Of a stretch of DNA of 64,000 bases, positions 1 to 11,926 are shown piece by piece. The stretch lies in contig BDSL01000092.1 of NCBI GenBank assembly GCA_003116995.1, positions 248,001 through 312,000 of the forward strand. The letters are read 5' to 3'. A model generated the notes under the pieces. The model was not told the DNA's origin. It was given only the letters and a program-made list of their open reading frames with translations, and made no database searches. The position numbers and the translations under genes were made by a program. How positions within the stretch are numbered: the first letter of the stretch is position 1; every line of letters starts with the position of its first letter. The DNA comes from Yamagishiella unicocca (taxonomy: Eukaryota; Chlorophyta; Chlorophyceae; Chlamydomonadales; Volvocaceae).

Positions 1-1952
1 GCTATTGCCGCGCCTTCTACATGCGACGACGGCACAGCGCCGGCCAACATGGTATGAAAGTGCTAAAGCGGTGGTGCTGCACAATAACGCGGGGCAGGCA
101 CGAACGAAATCGTGGAACGCAATGCGGTACTGAACAGAACAACTTGATAGGAGGGATGCGCGATATGCAGCTGAAGGCACAATGGCGTGCGCTGTCGTGA
201 GCGCTCAGGCTACAACTGACCAGGTCGTGGGCACGTTAGCAGGTGAACGCCGCAAGGTGCTACCTCTTCCGGGGTCTGCCCCGGGTATCCTGACTCCCGA
301 CCGAAGCGCGGCCCACAGCTGCACTGTTGCTTGCGGGGGCAACTATGCTCGACACTTTTGTTACACGTCTGCAACTGGGCACCTCGTGCGAGAGGGTTCT
401 TCGAGCACGGCCGGGAATACCAGAAGTGGCATCCCGCCGTGCTAAGGCGGCGGAGGCTCCGTGGGCCCGATGTGCGCACCTTATCCCTTCAGCTCCAATC
501 GTGAGCCAGCTACCATCCAACACCGAAAGTTACCAGACGATATAAGACGACGTCCGTTACTCAGTGTCAACGAACCATACCTAACAATACACTCGCGAGA
601 TATTTCACTCCAACCGTCATGCCCAGATACGCGTTCCTGCAGCGGCACCGAAACCATGACTAATGCCCGCGAATCGTTCATGCCGGTGCTGGGGCATGAC
701 AGCACGCCTCGTTGCTGCGAGGTCTCGCGATCGACGCGGCTGCTCCACGGCCTCTGCCGCCGGGGGGGCCTTTCACAATAACATTAACATTGACCTGCTG
801 TCGCAGGGAGGGGACCCACCTGGCCCCGCCACACACCTGCGCCTCCCCACACCCAGCTCACGTAACCTCGTCGCAGCCAGCCCGCCCATCCTCGCCTCCC
901 GGCCAGCCGCAATTCGTCTCCACAAGGACTGGCGACATGCCACGACCTGAAAAGGTGTCTCCATCACCTGCCGCTGCCGGGCTCACGAGTCCCGGTGCGC
1001 AATGCGGAGGGAACGAGCCTACATCGCAGCCAGGAGGAGCCCCGACCTAGCTTGTCGGCTGCCTTGCCGCACCCGGGTGGGGCAGACAAGGTACGCCGGC
1101 GACCGACCAAGGCGCACCCACTGGAGACAGCATCAGTTCAAACACGCGTTGGGTGTCGGCCAAAACGGGAGCCCAGAGTCCGGGAGTGCAGCAACAGGCC
1201 TCGTGTTTGCACGGTGATGATTGCGTTTGGGAACCCGCCCACCGCACGGTGCGCGTGTGTATGTGCGTGTGTGTGTACGTGTGTATGTGTGTGGCCTGCC
1301 CGGGTGCCGCCTTTGCCGTTCCGCTGCGCACGCGGCCCACGGGGGCTAGCCAGGGGACTGGGCCCCCGCCGCCCCTTCGCCCCGCCCCCGTGCGCGGGCC
1401 GTGAGCACCCTCCCGGGCCGGACCCCTCCTGCGCCGCCTCCCTGAGGACTCGGCGAGCGCCACTTGGGAGCCAGCAACGACAGCCCACCTTAGCCGCCCA
1501 ACACGACAGCAAGCAACGCCGCACACAAAAGGAAACGTGCGCCCGCCCGCCCTAGTCATCGGTATGTAGTATTTGCACGCAACGCGCTGTACAGAAGATA
1601 TACGTTTGCGGCACAAGGAGGGGGTGCCCTCGCGCCTCCTTGCCCCCCCGCCGCCGGCTGCTGGCAGCCACCGCAGTGGCCCTGGAGGGTGGGTCCTCCC
1701 GGCCCCCGGCTACCCCCCGGCCCCCGGCTACCCCCCGGCCCCCCCTGTCGCGCTGCACACGCTCCCCCCCTTCCCCCGGCTAGCCCCCTTGTGCGCCTGC
1801 CTCCGTCCCGAGGAGCGACGCGTCCCACAGCCGCCCCTTCCTTCGCTGCCCCTGCAGGGCCACCGCAGGGACTCCCCCGCCGCCGCTGCGACATGGCGCT
1901 GCCTGCTCCGTCCCGGCTGTCAACCCGAGGGCCGTCTCCTCCGTCCCGGCTG
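1..1952. other. No confident gene; 3' flank of the VASt gene
   Basis: I see no exon with convincing coding character here. The stretch lies downstream of the minus-strand VASt gene and may hold its 3' UTR, but no TGTAA signal was found close to the stop codon. A GT-rich simple repeat runs from about 1251 to 1294 and C-rich runs from about 1700 to 1745. Long open frames across 1556-2870 on both strands come from the lack of AT-rich stop codons. Confidence 0.5.
1251..1294. repeat. GT-rich microsatellite
   Basis: Imperfect alternating GT/GC/AT dinucleotides over about 44 bases, read directly. Several frames through it give runs of alternating Cys/Val or His/Thr, which are artefacts. Confidence 0.85.
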
Positions 1953-4900
1953 TCAAGCATGGCGGCGCTGGCGCCGTCGCCTCCTGCTGTAAGCAGCATA
2001 ACCGCCATTGTCAGGGTCTGCGGCGGCCCCCTCCCCGACTCCGCCCCCTCCCTGGAGGCCGCTTCCACCCCCCAGGAGATGCAGCGCCCCCGCCCCCCGG
2101 CCCCCCGCCATGACCCCACCGCCCACAGCACCCGCACCGCCGCCAGAGCCGCTCCCGCTCCCGACCCCGCCGCCGTCACTGGCGGCACTGCCGCCCCGCA
2201 AACTGCTGCCACCGCCTCCTCCTCCTCCTCCGCTGCTGCTGCCCAGCGCTGCGGCGCCGCCGTCGATGCGCAGCACTGCCGGCAGGGTGGGACCCGCGGG
2301 CGCGTCGCCGCCGCCGCCGTCGTGCGGCCGGTAGCCCGTGGCGTGCGGGTGCAGCGCCCAGCAGCCCCCCACCACCAGCAGGGTGGCCAGGAGCACCGCC
2401 GCAGTGACGCGGAGCAGCCAGTGGGTGTCAACGGCGCTGTCGGGGCCGCGCCGGCTACTGCCGCTGCCGGCGTTGCGCAAGGCGGCCGCCGCCACCACAC
2501 CGCTGTCCGCCTGCAGGTGCTGCAGGTGCTGCTGCTGGAGCTGCTGGAGCTGCAGCAACCTGTCCATCTTGCTGTCCAGCGCGGCGACAACCACCGCCAA
2601 ACGGTCAACCGCAACCGCCACGTGGTGGGTCTCCGTGGCTACGGCACCCACTGCTACAGCCGAAGCAGCTGCAGCGGGACCCGAGTGGCTCGCGGCGCCG
2701 ACGGCTGTGGTGGCGGCGTAGTCGCTCGAGAGGCGGCGGAGGGGCGGGGGCCCTATGAACTGACCCCTGGAGGGGCTGAGGCCGCCGCTGCTGACGCCTG
2801 CGCCGACCAGGGTGGGGGTCGGCGGGTGCGTGCATGGGGCGGGGTAGGGGGAGGGGAGGGGCGGGGGTGACTATCGGTGCCGCGAAGGTCAGGGGGTTGT
2901 GGTATGTAGATGGGGGGTGAGGGGGGGGGGGCGGGTGTGATGGAGACGGAAGCATTAGGGGGCATTAGGCGTTGTTCCTCCTTTCCCTACCCTCAAAACA
3001 CCCTTCGAAACAATTCCAACGCTGTAAATTACATTCCCCCAAACCTGCGTTACCATCCCCCACCCCTTACGCCTCTCCCTCCCCGGCCCCACCTGACCCC
3101 CCGCTGGTGAAGTTCTCGGGCGCGTCCCAGAACATGTCGCCCCCGCCCCCGCCCAGCGTGTCCTGACGCCGCAGCAGGAACGAGTCGCCTGCTGCCCCCA
3201 TGCCGCCTGGTCCCCCCATGGCGCCTGCTGCCCCCATGTCGTGCGAAGAGGTGACACTGGGCCAACGGTGGCGCAGGGTGGCGTTGCTCCTGGTGGCGAG
3301 GCCGGGGGACAGGAGGGGGGGGCTGGGGCCTGCAGGGCAGCAGGGGAGGGGAAGGGGAACCGGGGCCGGGGGGGGGGGAGAGCAGCGGAGTCGGGAGGTC
3401 GCGCGGCCGGCGGAGCGAGGGAGCGGGGGGGTTGGGGTAGTCCCGGGGGGGTTCGAGGGAAACCCGTGGATGTCCGAAAATAACCGTTTAAAACAGAAGT
3501 GTTGAGATGCATGCTGGGGAACTGGGTTGGGGATACGAAAGCCGAAGGTCGTATCATGACCTTTGGCGGCTAAGCTGGCGCCTGGCAGTCGGAGGCGATT
3601 TACAGTAGGGGAGTTCGCGTGGGGGGAGAACTAGCAAGGAGTGGGAGGAGGATCGTGTGTATGCTGCCGGGGGCTATGCGTATAACCCTGCAACCCGCCA
3701 AATGAAGCACCCTCAGCCCAGCCCTGCCCAAGACAAGCAAACCCTCACGGGAACAAGCAGGCGACCCACGAGCCCCGGCTGGGCCTCCCCCGACCCCCCC
3801 CGCCTGCCCCCCGCCTGCCCGCCCAGCACCCACCGCCAGCAGCCAGCGCTGCCGCCGCCGGTGGCGCCAGCGCGCCCCCCAGCGAGCGCGAGGCTGCCGC
3901 CCCCTCCAGCGGCGCCCCCGCCCCCTCTGCGGCGCCCAAGTTGTTGGCTGCCGCCGCCGCCTGCTCCCCCGCCGCCTGCTCCTCCAGCAGCTGGGTGCAG
4001 AAGTCCAAGAAGCTCTGCATGGACACCTGCAGCAGCAGGGAGGCCAGGGAGGGCGGGGGGGGAGGGAGGGCGGGGGGGGAGGGAGGGCCGGGGGGGGGGT
4101 GCTGAGCGCAACTCGATGCCGCGGGTACGGTGTTGGGAGAGGAAGGGGAGGCGACCTAGGGCAGCAGGCAGCATCACGCCACCTCCTCCTCGCTCAGCTT
4201 CACCCCTCCCTACCTCCCTCCTACCATATGGCGCCACCTCCGACCTCGCCCCGTCGCCGCCGCCACCCGGCCTCCACCGCCACCCGGCCCCTCCGGTATC
4301 TGCGGCCCCTGGCTGCGTCCTGCCTCACCGCCACTGCCGGGTGCCCACATCGGGTCGGGACAGCCAGCAGCGCCTGGTCCCCATCCCGGCGCTACCTAGC
4401 CGCAGCAGCCCCCCTGGCCGCCTCCTCCCTCCCCGCCCCTCCTCCCTCCCCTCCTCCCTCCCCTCCTCCCTCCCCTCCTCCCTCCCCTCCTCCCTCCCCT
4501 CCTCCCCCCCTCCTCCCTCCCCTCCTCCCTACCAGCGCCTTCTCCGCCATGAGGTTCTCGATGGTTGCCGACATGGGCCAGGGCACGGAGGCGGCCGCGC
4601 ACCGCACACTGTACACCAGCTGCAGCAGCGACCCGTCAGCAGCAGCGAGCTCGGAGGCGCGGGGGGGAGCACCGGAGGGCGCCGCGGCTGGGTCGGACGC
4701 GGCAGCAGCGGGCTGCTGCTGCTGCTGGGTGCGCTGCTCTGTGACGGTGAGCTGCAGTGCGGTGGTGAAGCGGGCGGCACCTGCGGAGGGGCGGAGGGAG
4801 GGGAGGCAGAGGGGGACAGAGGGGGGCAGAGGGGGGCAAGGGGGGGGCGCCGGGTACGGCACTTGGTTGCGGTGTTGAGGCCATGATGGGGTGGAGCACG

Positions 4901-6631
4901 AGGCGAGGCGAGGGTGGTCACAAGTGAGGGCAGGGCACGCAGCGGACAGGCTGGGCAATGAGGGTGATGCAGGGGCGGGTGGGTCGCAGGGGCGGGTGGG
5001 TCGCAGGGGCGGGAGGAGACGGGGGAACTGCCCTCCAGCCCTCGCCGGAGCCCCGGGCGCCGCCTGCCGCGTCAGAGGTCGTAGCAGCCGCGTCAGCATG
5101 CCGGACGTGCCCGCAGACACTCAGTGTCCCCTCGTGCGCCTCACCACCGCCGTCCCACGGGTCGTTCGCTTACCCTCCCAATAGCCGCCCTTTGGGACCC
5201 ACCCACCCTCTAGCCGGTCGCCCGCTGCTCCAGCGCCCCCCTACCCCGCCCACCCAACTTGGGTCTCGCTTTCCCTCCCGTGTCCAATACGCGCTTCTGG
5301 CCCCACCCACCCATCATGTTGGTGATGTTGGTTTCGGAGGTCACGGTGAACGACCCGCCGCCGTGCCACACCACCCGCTGCACCTCAGTCACCGCCACGG
5401 TCTCCAGCCCCACCTGCGCGATACGGGGAGGGGAGGGGCGGGGGCCGGGGAGGGGAGGGGCGGGGAAGAGGGCACAGCGGCAGTAGCCGGGTGGACAGCG
5501 CAGCTTATGAGGCAGGCCGTACGGGGCAGGCGCAGCGTAGGGCATCCGGGTGCGCAGAGAGGACGGGGACCAGGCAGGAGCAGCGGGCGGAGTATAAGGT
5601 GCGCGGAAGTGCTACCCCAGTGCGACCGCCCGAGGGCCGCCGAACCCCCCCCCGAGGGCCGCCGACCCCTCATCGACCAGCGGCCGCCGCTGCAGGCAGC
5701 TAGCTCCCTGGCGCTGTGAGGGCGGTGAGCCCCCTGCCAGACCTCCGGAGGGCCACGTGGCCAGGAGGGGCGGCCAGTGGTCTCCCTCGAGACAGCCACG
5801 CCACCTGCGCATGCCCCTGGCCCCTCCAACCCTATAACCGCCCACCAACCGCCACGTCGTACCATGCGTTTGACAAAGTCGGGCATTTTGAGCGGCATGG
5901 TGAAGTTGACTGTGCGCTGGCAGGAGGACCAGGGGGTGACGCTGGTGGCGGTGGACTGGGGGGAGAGGGGAACACACCGGGGGAAGGGTTTGGTTTGCCG
6001 CACAGGGGTGGTTGGGGTCGTGGACTGGCTAAGGAGGGGTGTCGCCAGGTGGGCAGGTGGCGGATGAGGGGCCTGATCTCGCCTGGACGTGGCCAGGGAG
6101 GGGGCTGACGGGGGTCCGGGGTCAGCTAGCGGTGAAAGTCAGACCGCTTCACGCCAGGCAGCGCGTGATGCACTGTCAGCACCAACTGAGACACAGCGCT
6201 GTTTCCAAGTAACGCGTCTTCCCTCTGCGCTCACCGCATTGAAGCTGCAAGCCCGCCGGGATCGCGCGGCCAATGTTCAGGCGGTGCAGTTGCGTAGGAA
6301 CGCCGTTAAGCCGTCGTGGACGCCGCCGTACCAATTGTAAGGCAGCGTGGAGATTACCCAGGGAGGGAAGGCGAATTGAGGAAAGGACGGTAGGAAACGT
6401 TATCGGCGAGTCCGACCGCCCTCTGCCAGCCTCTCGGGCGCCCGGACGGCACATCGTGACATGCATGTCGGGGTTGGAACCTGTTGCAACCGAACAATCG
6501 ACCCCCCCCCCATGACGTTCCTACCTCGTGTGATAGCGCTCTGCCGCCTCGGCGCGCTCATACACAACGTCCCAGAAGTGGGCTGCAGTGCAACCGGGCA
6601 CCTGGACCCGAATGTCCGCTTGCTTCGGCAT
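1953..6631 (-). CDS. VASt-domain single-pass membrane protein, 8 exons, 611 aa
   Basis: Exons read on the minus strand: 6631-6525, 6244-6235, 5955-5863, 5413-5311, 4780-4533, 4026-3834, 3329-3093 and 2797-1953. Every intron is GT-AG, all phases agree, and the total of 1836 nt is divisible by three. Residues 1 to about 187 resemble a VASt domain, the StART-like sterol-binding fold of plant VAD1 and fungal Lam/Ltc proteins: HFWDVVYERAEAAERYH, TPWSSCQRTVNFTMPLKMP, VGLETVAVTEVQRVVWHGGG, GSFTVTSETN, and WPMSATIENLMAEKAL. A Gln-rich helix lies near 401-430, one membrane segment near 457-479 (WLLRVTAAVLLATLLVVGG), then a Gly-rich tail of about 130 residues. Such proteins usually carry a GRAM domain before VASt; none was seen, so the ATG at 6631 may be internal and 5' exons may be missing. 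Membrane-contact sterol transport is inferred from the family. Confidence 0.8.
3443..3500 (+). repeat. Dispersed hairpin element, copy 1
   Basis: It lies in VASt intron 6, antisense to the gene. The core is a GGGTTCGAGGGAAACCC hairpin followed by GTGGATG, an A-run and CGTTTAAAACAGAAG. It shares the same order of motifs with copies at 8583, 13024 and 62960 (minus strand). Confidence 0.75.
4430..4532. repeat. Polypyrimidine simple repeat in VASt intron 5
   Basis: Repeated CCTCCCCTCCTCC units directly beside the donor of exon 5 on the gene strand, where they read as G-rich GGAGG repeats immediately inside the intron. Open frames across it are low complexity. Confidence 0.85.
6235..6244 (-). other. 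Proposed 10-nt micro-exon of the VASt gene
   Basis: The preceding exon ends in phase 2 (donor at 6524) and the next begins in phase 0 (5955), so an intervening exon of length 3n+1 is required. The ten bases CTTCAATGCG, flanked by TTGCAG and GTGAGC, give the join YHT-SFNA-STATSVTPW. This keeps the spacing expected in a VASt domain. A longer exon using another acceptor is possible. Confidence 0.55.
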
Positions 6632-8582
6632 TTGGTGACGCCGCTGGTAGTTACGCTTATATGTATGAAGGCGACAGTTATATGGCTAGCTCGTATTTCC
6701 AGGCACTAAATTCGCCGGCTGTGCACGTCGAGGATGAGCGTCGGCGGCGGTTGCTCAACGGCGAAATAGTTAATACATAGTATTATTTCGCTGATGTTCA
6801 AGGCAGCAAGTATGTCGGGGCCGCGCAGGCGACAAGCTACGCTCTCAAGCGTCCTGCGTTTGACCGTTTGGCAGCCGACAGCCCTGACAAGCAGTGTTCC
6901 AAAGCTGACTATTATTATACTCTAGTGTAAAGATCCGCTGATGTATGGGCAGGCCGCGTCGCTTCCCTCCCTACGCGACAGTGGCGCAAGAGTTCGGCGC
7001 CGGCTGACGTGTTACACCATGACCTTCGCCATCTATTATTTTATCAAGGTTATCACCTAATTCAAGATTTTTCCATTCACAGTTATGTCCGTTCAGCCCA
7101 AGCTATGCACTACGCATGCTGTTAATGTCGTCGGAAAGGGTCGGAAGGTGATCGTCTAATCGAAGAAAGTACGGATGTACAGCCATTCTCCCCACAGCCC
7201 GCAGCCTTATTCGATTGCGCCAAGATTCCCGTCATGCATGTTTAGAGCACCCTTTGAGACTGGGGTTACCGTTCTCAGGCCGAAAACGTCAATGGCGGGT
7301 ACCAACTACCATCGCTTCGATGGCCCGCTTGTGCCATTCGGTCTGTACCGCCCAACAAGCCGCATCTTGCACGGGAGCAACCCGGATCGCAACCTCGGAA
7401 TGAGGAACAGCGCAGCAAGGCGCCATTACCCCCAATACGGCACTGCGACCCAGTGCGCATACGGCACTGCGACCCAGGGCCATGACGGCGGCCAGGTGCG
7501 GTGCCAACACGAGGGAAGGAAGAGGTACCAAGCAACAGTCTGCAGATGAACCCCCCCCCCCGCCCCGCCAGGTGCGGGTTTCCCTCGAGCCCCGCCAGGT
7601 GCGGAAGCGACCGTGGTGCCGTTGTCGCGCCCCCTCCCGCGGAGTACATGTACGCGTGTGTTGGTGCCGCCGCTGAGCAGCAACCGTGCAACCAAGCGGG
7701 TTCCTAGCAAACTCCCCCTGGCCTAGCATCCGCTACTTTTCACCGGCCGGCACTCCGGCCACCACCACCTCGCCACCACCCAGCCTCTTGCCAGGCGTGG
7801 CTCGAGTGTCCAACGACAGGGGCATAGTTCGCGTCCATAACGGGGGACGCCAAAAGTGGCCAAAAGACGGCGCCCTCCTTGGCGTGTTCCCTGCTCCGCA
7901 CGCACTCGACCCACGGGTCACTGGCGCCCCTCATCTCAGACCATCACCCGAGCACGCCACGCTGCGCCCTACATACATGGATAGGTAACAGGTGCGAGAT
8001 GAATAGCAGCTGGCTCACCACAACCTAATTCCAATACGCATAATATCGCATTGTCGTACGCAGGGGCCGGTCATGGCCGGCTGCCCTGCGCAGTGCCTGA
8101 CCTCCCCCTGCCGCCACCAATAACCTGCCCCCTCCCCCTGAGCGGGTACAACACCGTGGCGCGGTTCAATCCCTAAACCTGCACCTCCGCCTTGTCCATC
8201 GTCTGCCCTGTTGCCGAACTACACTCTTTGACGCGCCCTCCGAGGAAGCCACCCGGCTATGCGGTCCCTGCCGTCGTCGTCCCCGGGCCCAACTGCCGCC
8301 CCTCCCTGCCGCCTTGCCTCCGATGCCAACCTTACCCCCGCCTCCCCCTGCCGAGCGGACCACCCCCCTCCCATCGCGACCCCCCGCGCACATACACAGC
8401 CGATGTGGCACACTGCCACCACCCGATGTGGCGCCCGGGTCTCTCCCGCCCCAGCTGCTGGCGCTGCCGCCGCCGAACCCCCCCCCGTCATGGGGGTGTG
8501 CGGACCCACCGGCTGGGCTCCATGCGGGTGCCACGACCTGCGCCGCTGCCGCCGCCGCCGCCGCCGCCGTGGACCTCCGGGA
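6632..8582. other. Intergenic stretch without a recognised gene
   Basis: This part is AT-richer than its surroundings between about 6700 and 7200, which suits a 5' flank of the VASt gene. A 19-base direct duplication with period 24 sits at 7435-7477. I looked for a GRAM-like exon on the minus strand here and saw none, though a short exon could be missed. Confidence 0.45.
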
Positions 8583-8626
8583 GAGGGTTTCGAGGAAGAC
8601 CCGTGGATGCGAGAAACACCGTTTAG
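8583..8626 (+). repeat. Dispersed hairpin element, copy 2
   Basis: GGGTTTCGAGGAAGACCC, then GTGGATG and an AAACACCGTTT tail. It is diverged from the other three copies, but the stem bases GGGT/ACCC are kept. It is the only copy outside a recognised intron and lies just beyond the likely poly(A) site of the Sys1-like gene. Confidence 0.6.
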
Positions 8627-8687
8627 CGCTGACGTTTCCGGGAGGGGGTGGGCGGGTGGGTGGGTGCTGGCCGCACCCGCAGCTGTG

Positions 8688-8692
8688 TTACA
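8688..8692 (-). promoter_or_regulatory. Candidate TGTAA poly(A) signal of the Sys1-like gene
   Basis: TGTAA on the minus strand about 315 nt beyond the stop codon at 9007. TGTAA is the usual poly(A) signal in volvocine algae. A five-base motif is weak evidence on its own. Confidence 0.4.
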
Positions 8693-9006
8693 CCCGGTCC
8701 TGTTGGGGCGGGCGGGGCGGAGGGGGGGGATCCGGGCGGGATTGGGGCGGGGTGGGAGCATGGGGGTACCTTCCCCCCGGGGGTGTGTGGAGAGGCCGCG
8801 GGGGCCAGGGCTAGGGCCGCCACAGGCCCGCCGGCTGCCAGGCAGGGCCCCCCGGCAGGGCTCGAACCTCCGCGAACTGCCAGACACAACAGTCTTGCTT
8901 CACCCCCCGCCATTCAATTTCAGTTCACCAGCAACCCCCCATCATCAAGCGCATGGCAGCACCGGCACTGGTGAGCCGGCCCCTAATCCGGGGGCTTCCG
9001 GCCCCG

Positions 9007-11387
9007 TCAGGAGGCCCGGCGGGTCCGGCCCCTCACCAGCTTGATCTCCCGCATGTCCCGCAGGTAGTAGTTCAAGATCTCCGACGACAGCGACAGCAGG
9101 GCCGACGCCAGCAGGATCGTGATCCACCAGATCCAATTGACCGGGAAAGCCTGGTTGACTGCAGGGAGGGCAGGGTGGGGTGGGGTTGGTGGGGCAGCGG
9201 CAGGGGTCCAGGGGGGGTTAAGGTCGGGGCGTGCGTCCGCACAGGCGCCCCTGGCACTTGTGATGGATTACGTAATGCTGCCCTGCGCTAGCCTCCCCCT
9301 TCCCGCCTCACTTATGATGCACAAGATGAGGTGCAGTATCGATGACGTCACCACGTAGTCCCAGCTCCTGCGAGTGGCCTTGATCACGCCGTACGTAAGG
9401 CCCAGACAGCAGACGTACGTTAGCACCATGGCCAGCCATGCCCCTGCAGGAGGGCGAGGGGTGGGTGGGTTCCGGAGCTTCAGCGGGCGGGGGGGGGGCT
9501 CCAGGGCGGCCTACCGGCCTGGGGCCTGTACTGCTGTGCCCGAGCTCCCCGCTATTTCAGGAGCAGCTGCAGCAAAAGCAGCTGTGGATTGCAGGTACTT
9601 CGTCGACATTCACCCGCTCCGCCGGCCCCCCCCCCCGATTCTCTCGTAGCCACACCGGCAGCCGCACTCCCCCCCCCCGACCCGCCCGCAGGTCCCCCCC
9701 CAGGGGTCTAGCTAGCGGCAGGGGCAGGGTGGCAACCCGCGCCCCCACGGTTGCTTCACCTCCTCGCATGCTTCGCGCTCACGGCCGGCGCTAACCGCTC
9801 TGGGCTCTGGCCAGGTGAGTTCCCCGACGAGTTTCGGGATATGGGAACCGCTTTTGCGTACGCTTGCTTTCTAGGTCGTTGGGCTGTGGTGCTGTTGTCG
9901 GTGTCGTGGCTGCTTCCTGTCAGCCAAGACGGCGCCGGTGCGAGCCTATCGGCCCGGCGCGGACGCTGGATGGTCACGATGGGTATCGTACCTCGTCGCC
10001 ACGGTAACGGTCTGTATGCGGGCTGGGGCCGAGCCGGGCTTGGATGAGTTCATGCGACCGCCATGTAAAGCCAACGAACCAAGCTCTCCCGTCTGCGCCG
10101 CCTCCCGTCCCTCGTTTGGCCGCCGTCTTCCCGTCCCTCGTCTGATCGCCGTCTTCCCGTCCCTCGTCTGATCGCCGTCTTCCCGTCCCTCGTCTGATCG
10201 CCGTCTCCCGTCCCTCGTCTGATCGCCGTCTCCCGTCCCTCGTCTGATCGCCGTCTCCCGTCCCTCGTCTGATCGCCGTCTCCCGTCCCTCGTCTGACTG
10301 CAAACGTGTCCGACATATCGGTTTGTGTTCCCCAGGGCACCACAGATCGTGAAATTGCTAGGCAGGCGAGACTCGCAGGCTGCCGGTGGCCGCACAAAGT
10401 TCTCCGGCTTGCAAAACCAAACACGTGTTCCCTACCACTACTAGGCGGTCTTCTCAACTTCTTCCCCTATGCTGTTTACACGGGTTTTCTTCGCCGCCAC
10501 CCCGGTTGTACTATCCACCCCGTCCCTAGCAGGCAGCCCACATTCATTCCCTAGCAACCGCATCCTTTGGCTCCCCTAGCTACCTCCCCCTCCCAGCACC
10601 TCCCAGCCGCCGCCCCGCCCCTGATCCCACATGGACACGGACCTCCCGCCTGACGTTCCTCCCCTCCTGTCCTCCGTCTCCTATGCCGTGTTACCGGGTC
10701 TTCTCGCCACCAACCCCTCACCCAACTTACCCCCGCCCCGACCCTTCCCCGCCTTGCGACCTTGTCCCCCCCCCCTCCCGCCCTCTCCACACCACCACTG
10801 GCGAGACCTGCCTGCCCTCACTTCGGTGCCAACCGGTTTCCCTCCGGTCCTCCTTCCCCCCAGTCCGTCGTACACACCGGCTTCGCCTCACCACCCACCT
10901 AGCGCCGCGTCTCGCTGCTGCGGCGAGAACTCGCTCTTCCGTATCCTGAAAGGGTAGCGACCCAGGGCATGCCAGTCCACAGCCAGCGAGCCCACGAGGA
11001 TGATGCTCCACTGCTCCAGGGGGGCCGGGGGAGGGAGGGGAGTTTGTGGGATTGTGGGGTTGTGGTCAGGTGGGGGGAAGCGGAGGGGGGTGGGCAGCAA
11101 AGTGTGACCATAGGATGGTCGTGCAGTTCGCAGCAGGAGGACGCAGGTGACAGGGCGGGCGAGGGACGGCTGAGGGGTGACGGGCGGCAGCTCAGCCGGC
11201 AGGGGCGCCACGGGTACTGGGTGCGGGGTTGAGGAGGCGGGGGAGGGCCTGGGTGCCGGCCAGGTGGGGAGGTGGGGCGGGGTAGGTGGGGTAAACTCAC
11301 TATGTAATAGATGAGGTAATAGCTCGCCAAGTACACGATTAACTTCTTGACGATTGTCCTCGTCTCGCCATCGGACTTTGAGCCCAT
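9007..11387 (-). CDS. Sys1/TMEM244-family multi-pass membrane protein, 4 exons, 160 aa
   Basis: Exons 11387-11301, 11010-10899, 9443-9312 and 9158-9007 splice with GT-AG borders (donors GTGAGT, GTGGGT, GTGAGG) and matching phases to 483 nt. The ATG opens MGSKSDGETRTIVKKL. Hydrophobic segments fall near residues 13-29, 30-43, 68-87, 97-111 and 115-135. The signature is ATRRSWDYVVTSSILHLI (89-106), then FPVNWIWWITILLASALL (115-132) and a basic C terminus (YLRDMREIKLVRGRTRRAS). This matches the Sys1/TMEM244 pattern of a charged residue plus DY/DF, a conserved His, and FP..WW. Sys1 resides in the Golgi and recruits the Arl3/Arl1 GTPase pathway; that role here is inferred. Length is normal for the family. 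The N-terminal half looks closer to TMEM244 than to classic Sys1, so the symbol is left blank. Confidence 0.85.
10088..10305. repeat. 25-26 bp minisatellite in the large Sys1-like intron
   Basis: About eight head-to-tail copies of CGTCCCTCGTCTGATCGCCG plus TCTTCC or TCTCC. They lie inside the 1455-bp second intron (10898-9444). The left copies have the longer 26-bp form and the right copies the 25-bp form, as expected for stepwise expansion. Confidence 0.9.
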
Positions 11388-11926
11388 GGTCTAAGGCCGG
11401 CCGCGGGTCCTGCGACGGTTGCGACCCAGCGCATCCACGGCCGACGTGCCCACGCCGCTCGCAGCCAACGCCTTGTCCTCGTTCAGGTCGCTACTTGCTT
11501 TTGTCTATAAAGGAAATATGAATTGGATAGGTGGAAAAACCACTACTAGGCGCTAGCTTAGAGCCGCGGGTTGCGTTCACTCTCCGCCAATATTTTTATG
11601 CCACAAAACCTAATCTATACAGCGATGCCTGGGTCAGGATTGAAGCGCGACGCAGGATAGGGCGAGAGCTCGTGTAGTTGCTAAATAAAAGGGACAATGT
11701 TCAAAGCTTAAGGCTTAAGTGTCTTGCGCTAGAAATGTGTTGAGCAAAAGCTTGGGACCGCTAATTTGGGAATACGATGCACAGCGCAGAGAGAAAAGTA
11801 CGGCAGGTTTTTGGTATCGCCTTCGAGTTCCGCAACACACAAACGTGATATTACAACGCATTAATATCAATATCAAGCCCTTGCAGCTAGCTGCCCACTT
11901 TTGGGCATTCCTACCCGGAGTGCCCC
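11388..11926. promoter_or_regulatory. Divergent promoter region between Sys1-like and hydrolase genes
   Basis: These are the 539 bases between two divergently oriented start codons. It must hold both 5' UTRs and promoters if both starts are right. It is much AT-richer than the flanking exons and holds TATAAAG at 11506-11512 (plus orientation). No other element is recognised. Confidence 0.45.

Noticed and set aside
8848..8930. tRNA-like sequence on the minus strand (GGTTCGAGCCC with an AGAC/GTCT stem upstream)
   Set aside because: The T stem has a mismatch, the anticodon loop length is wrong and no complementary acceptor strand exists.
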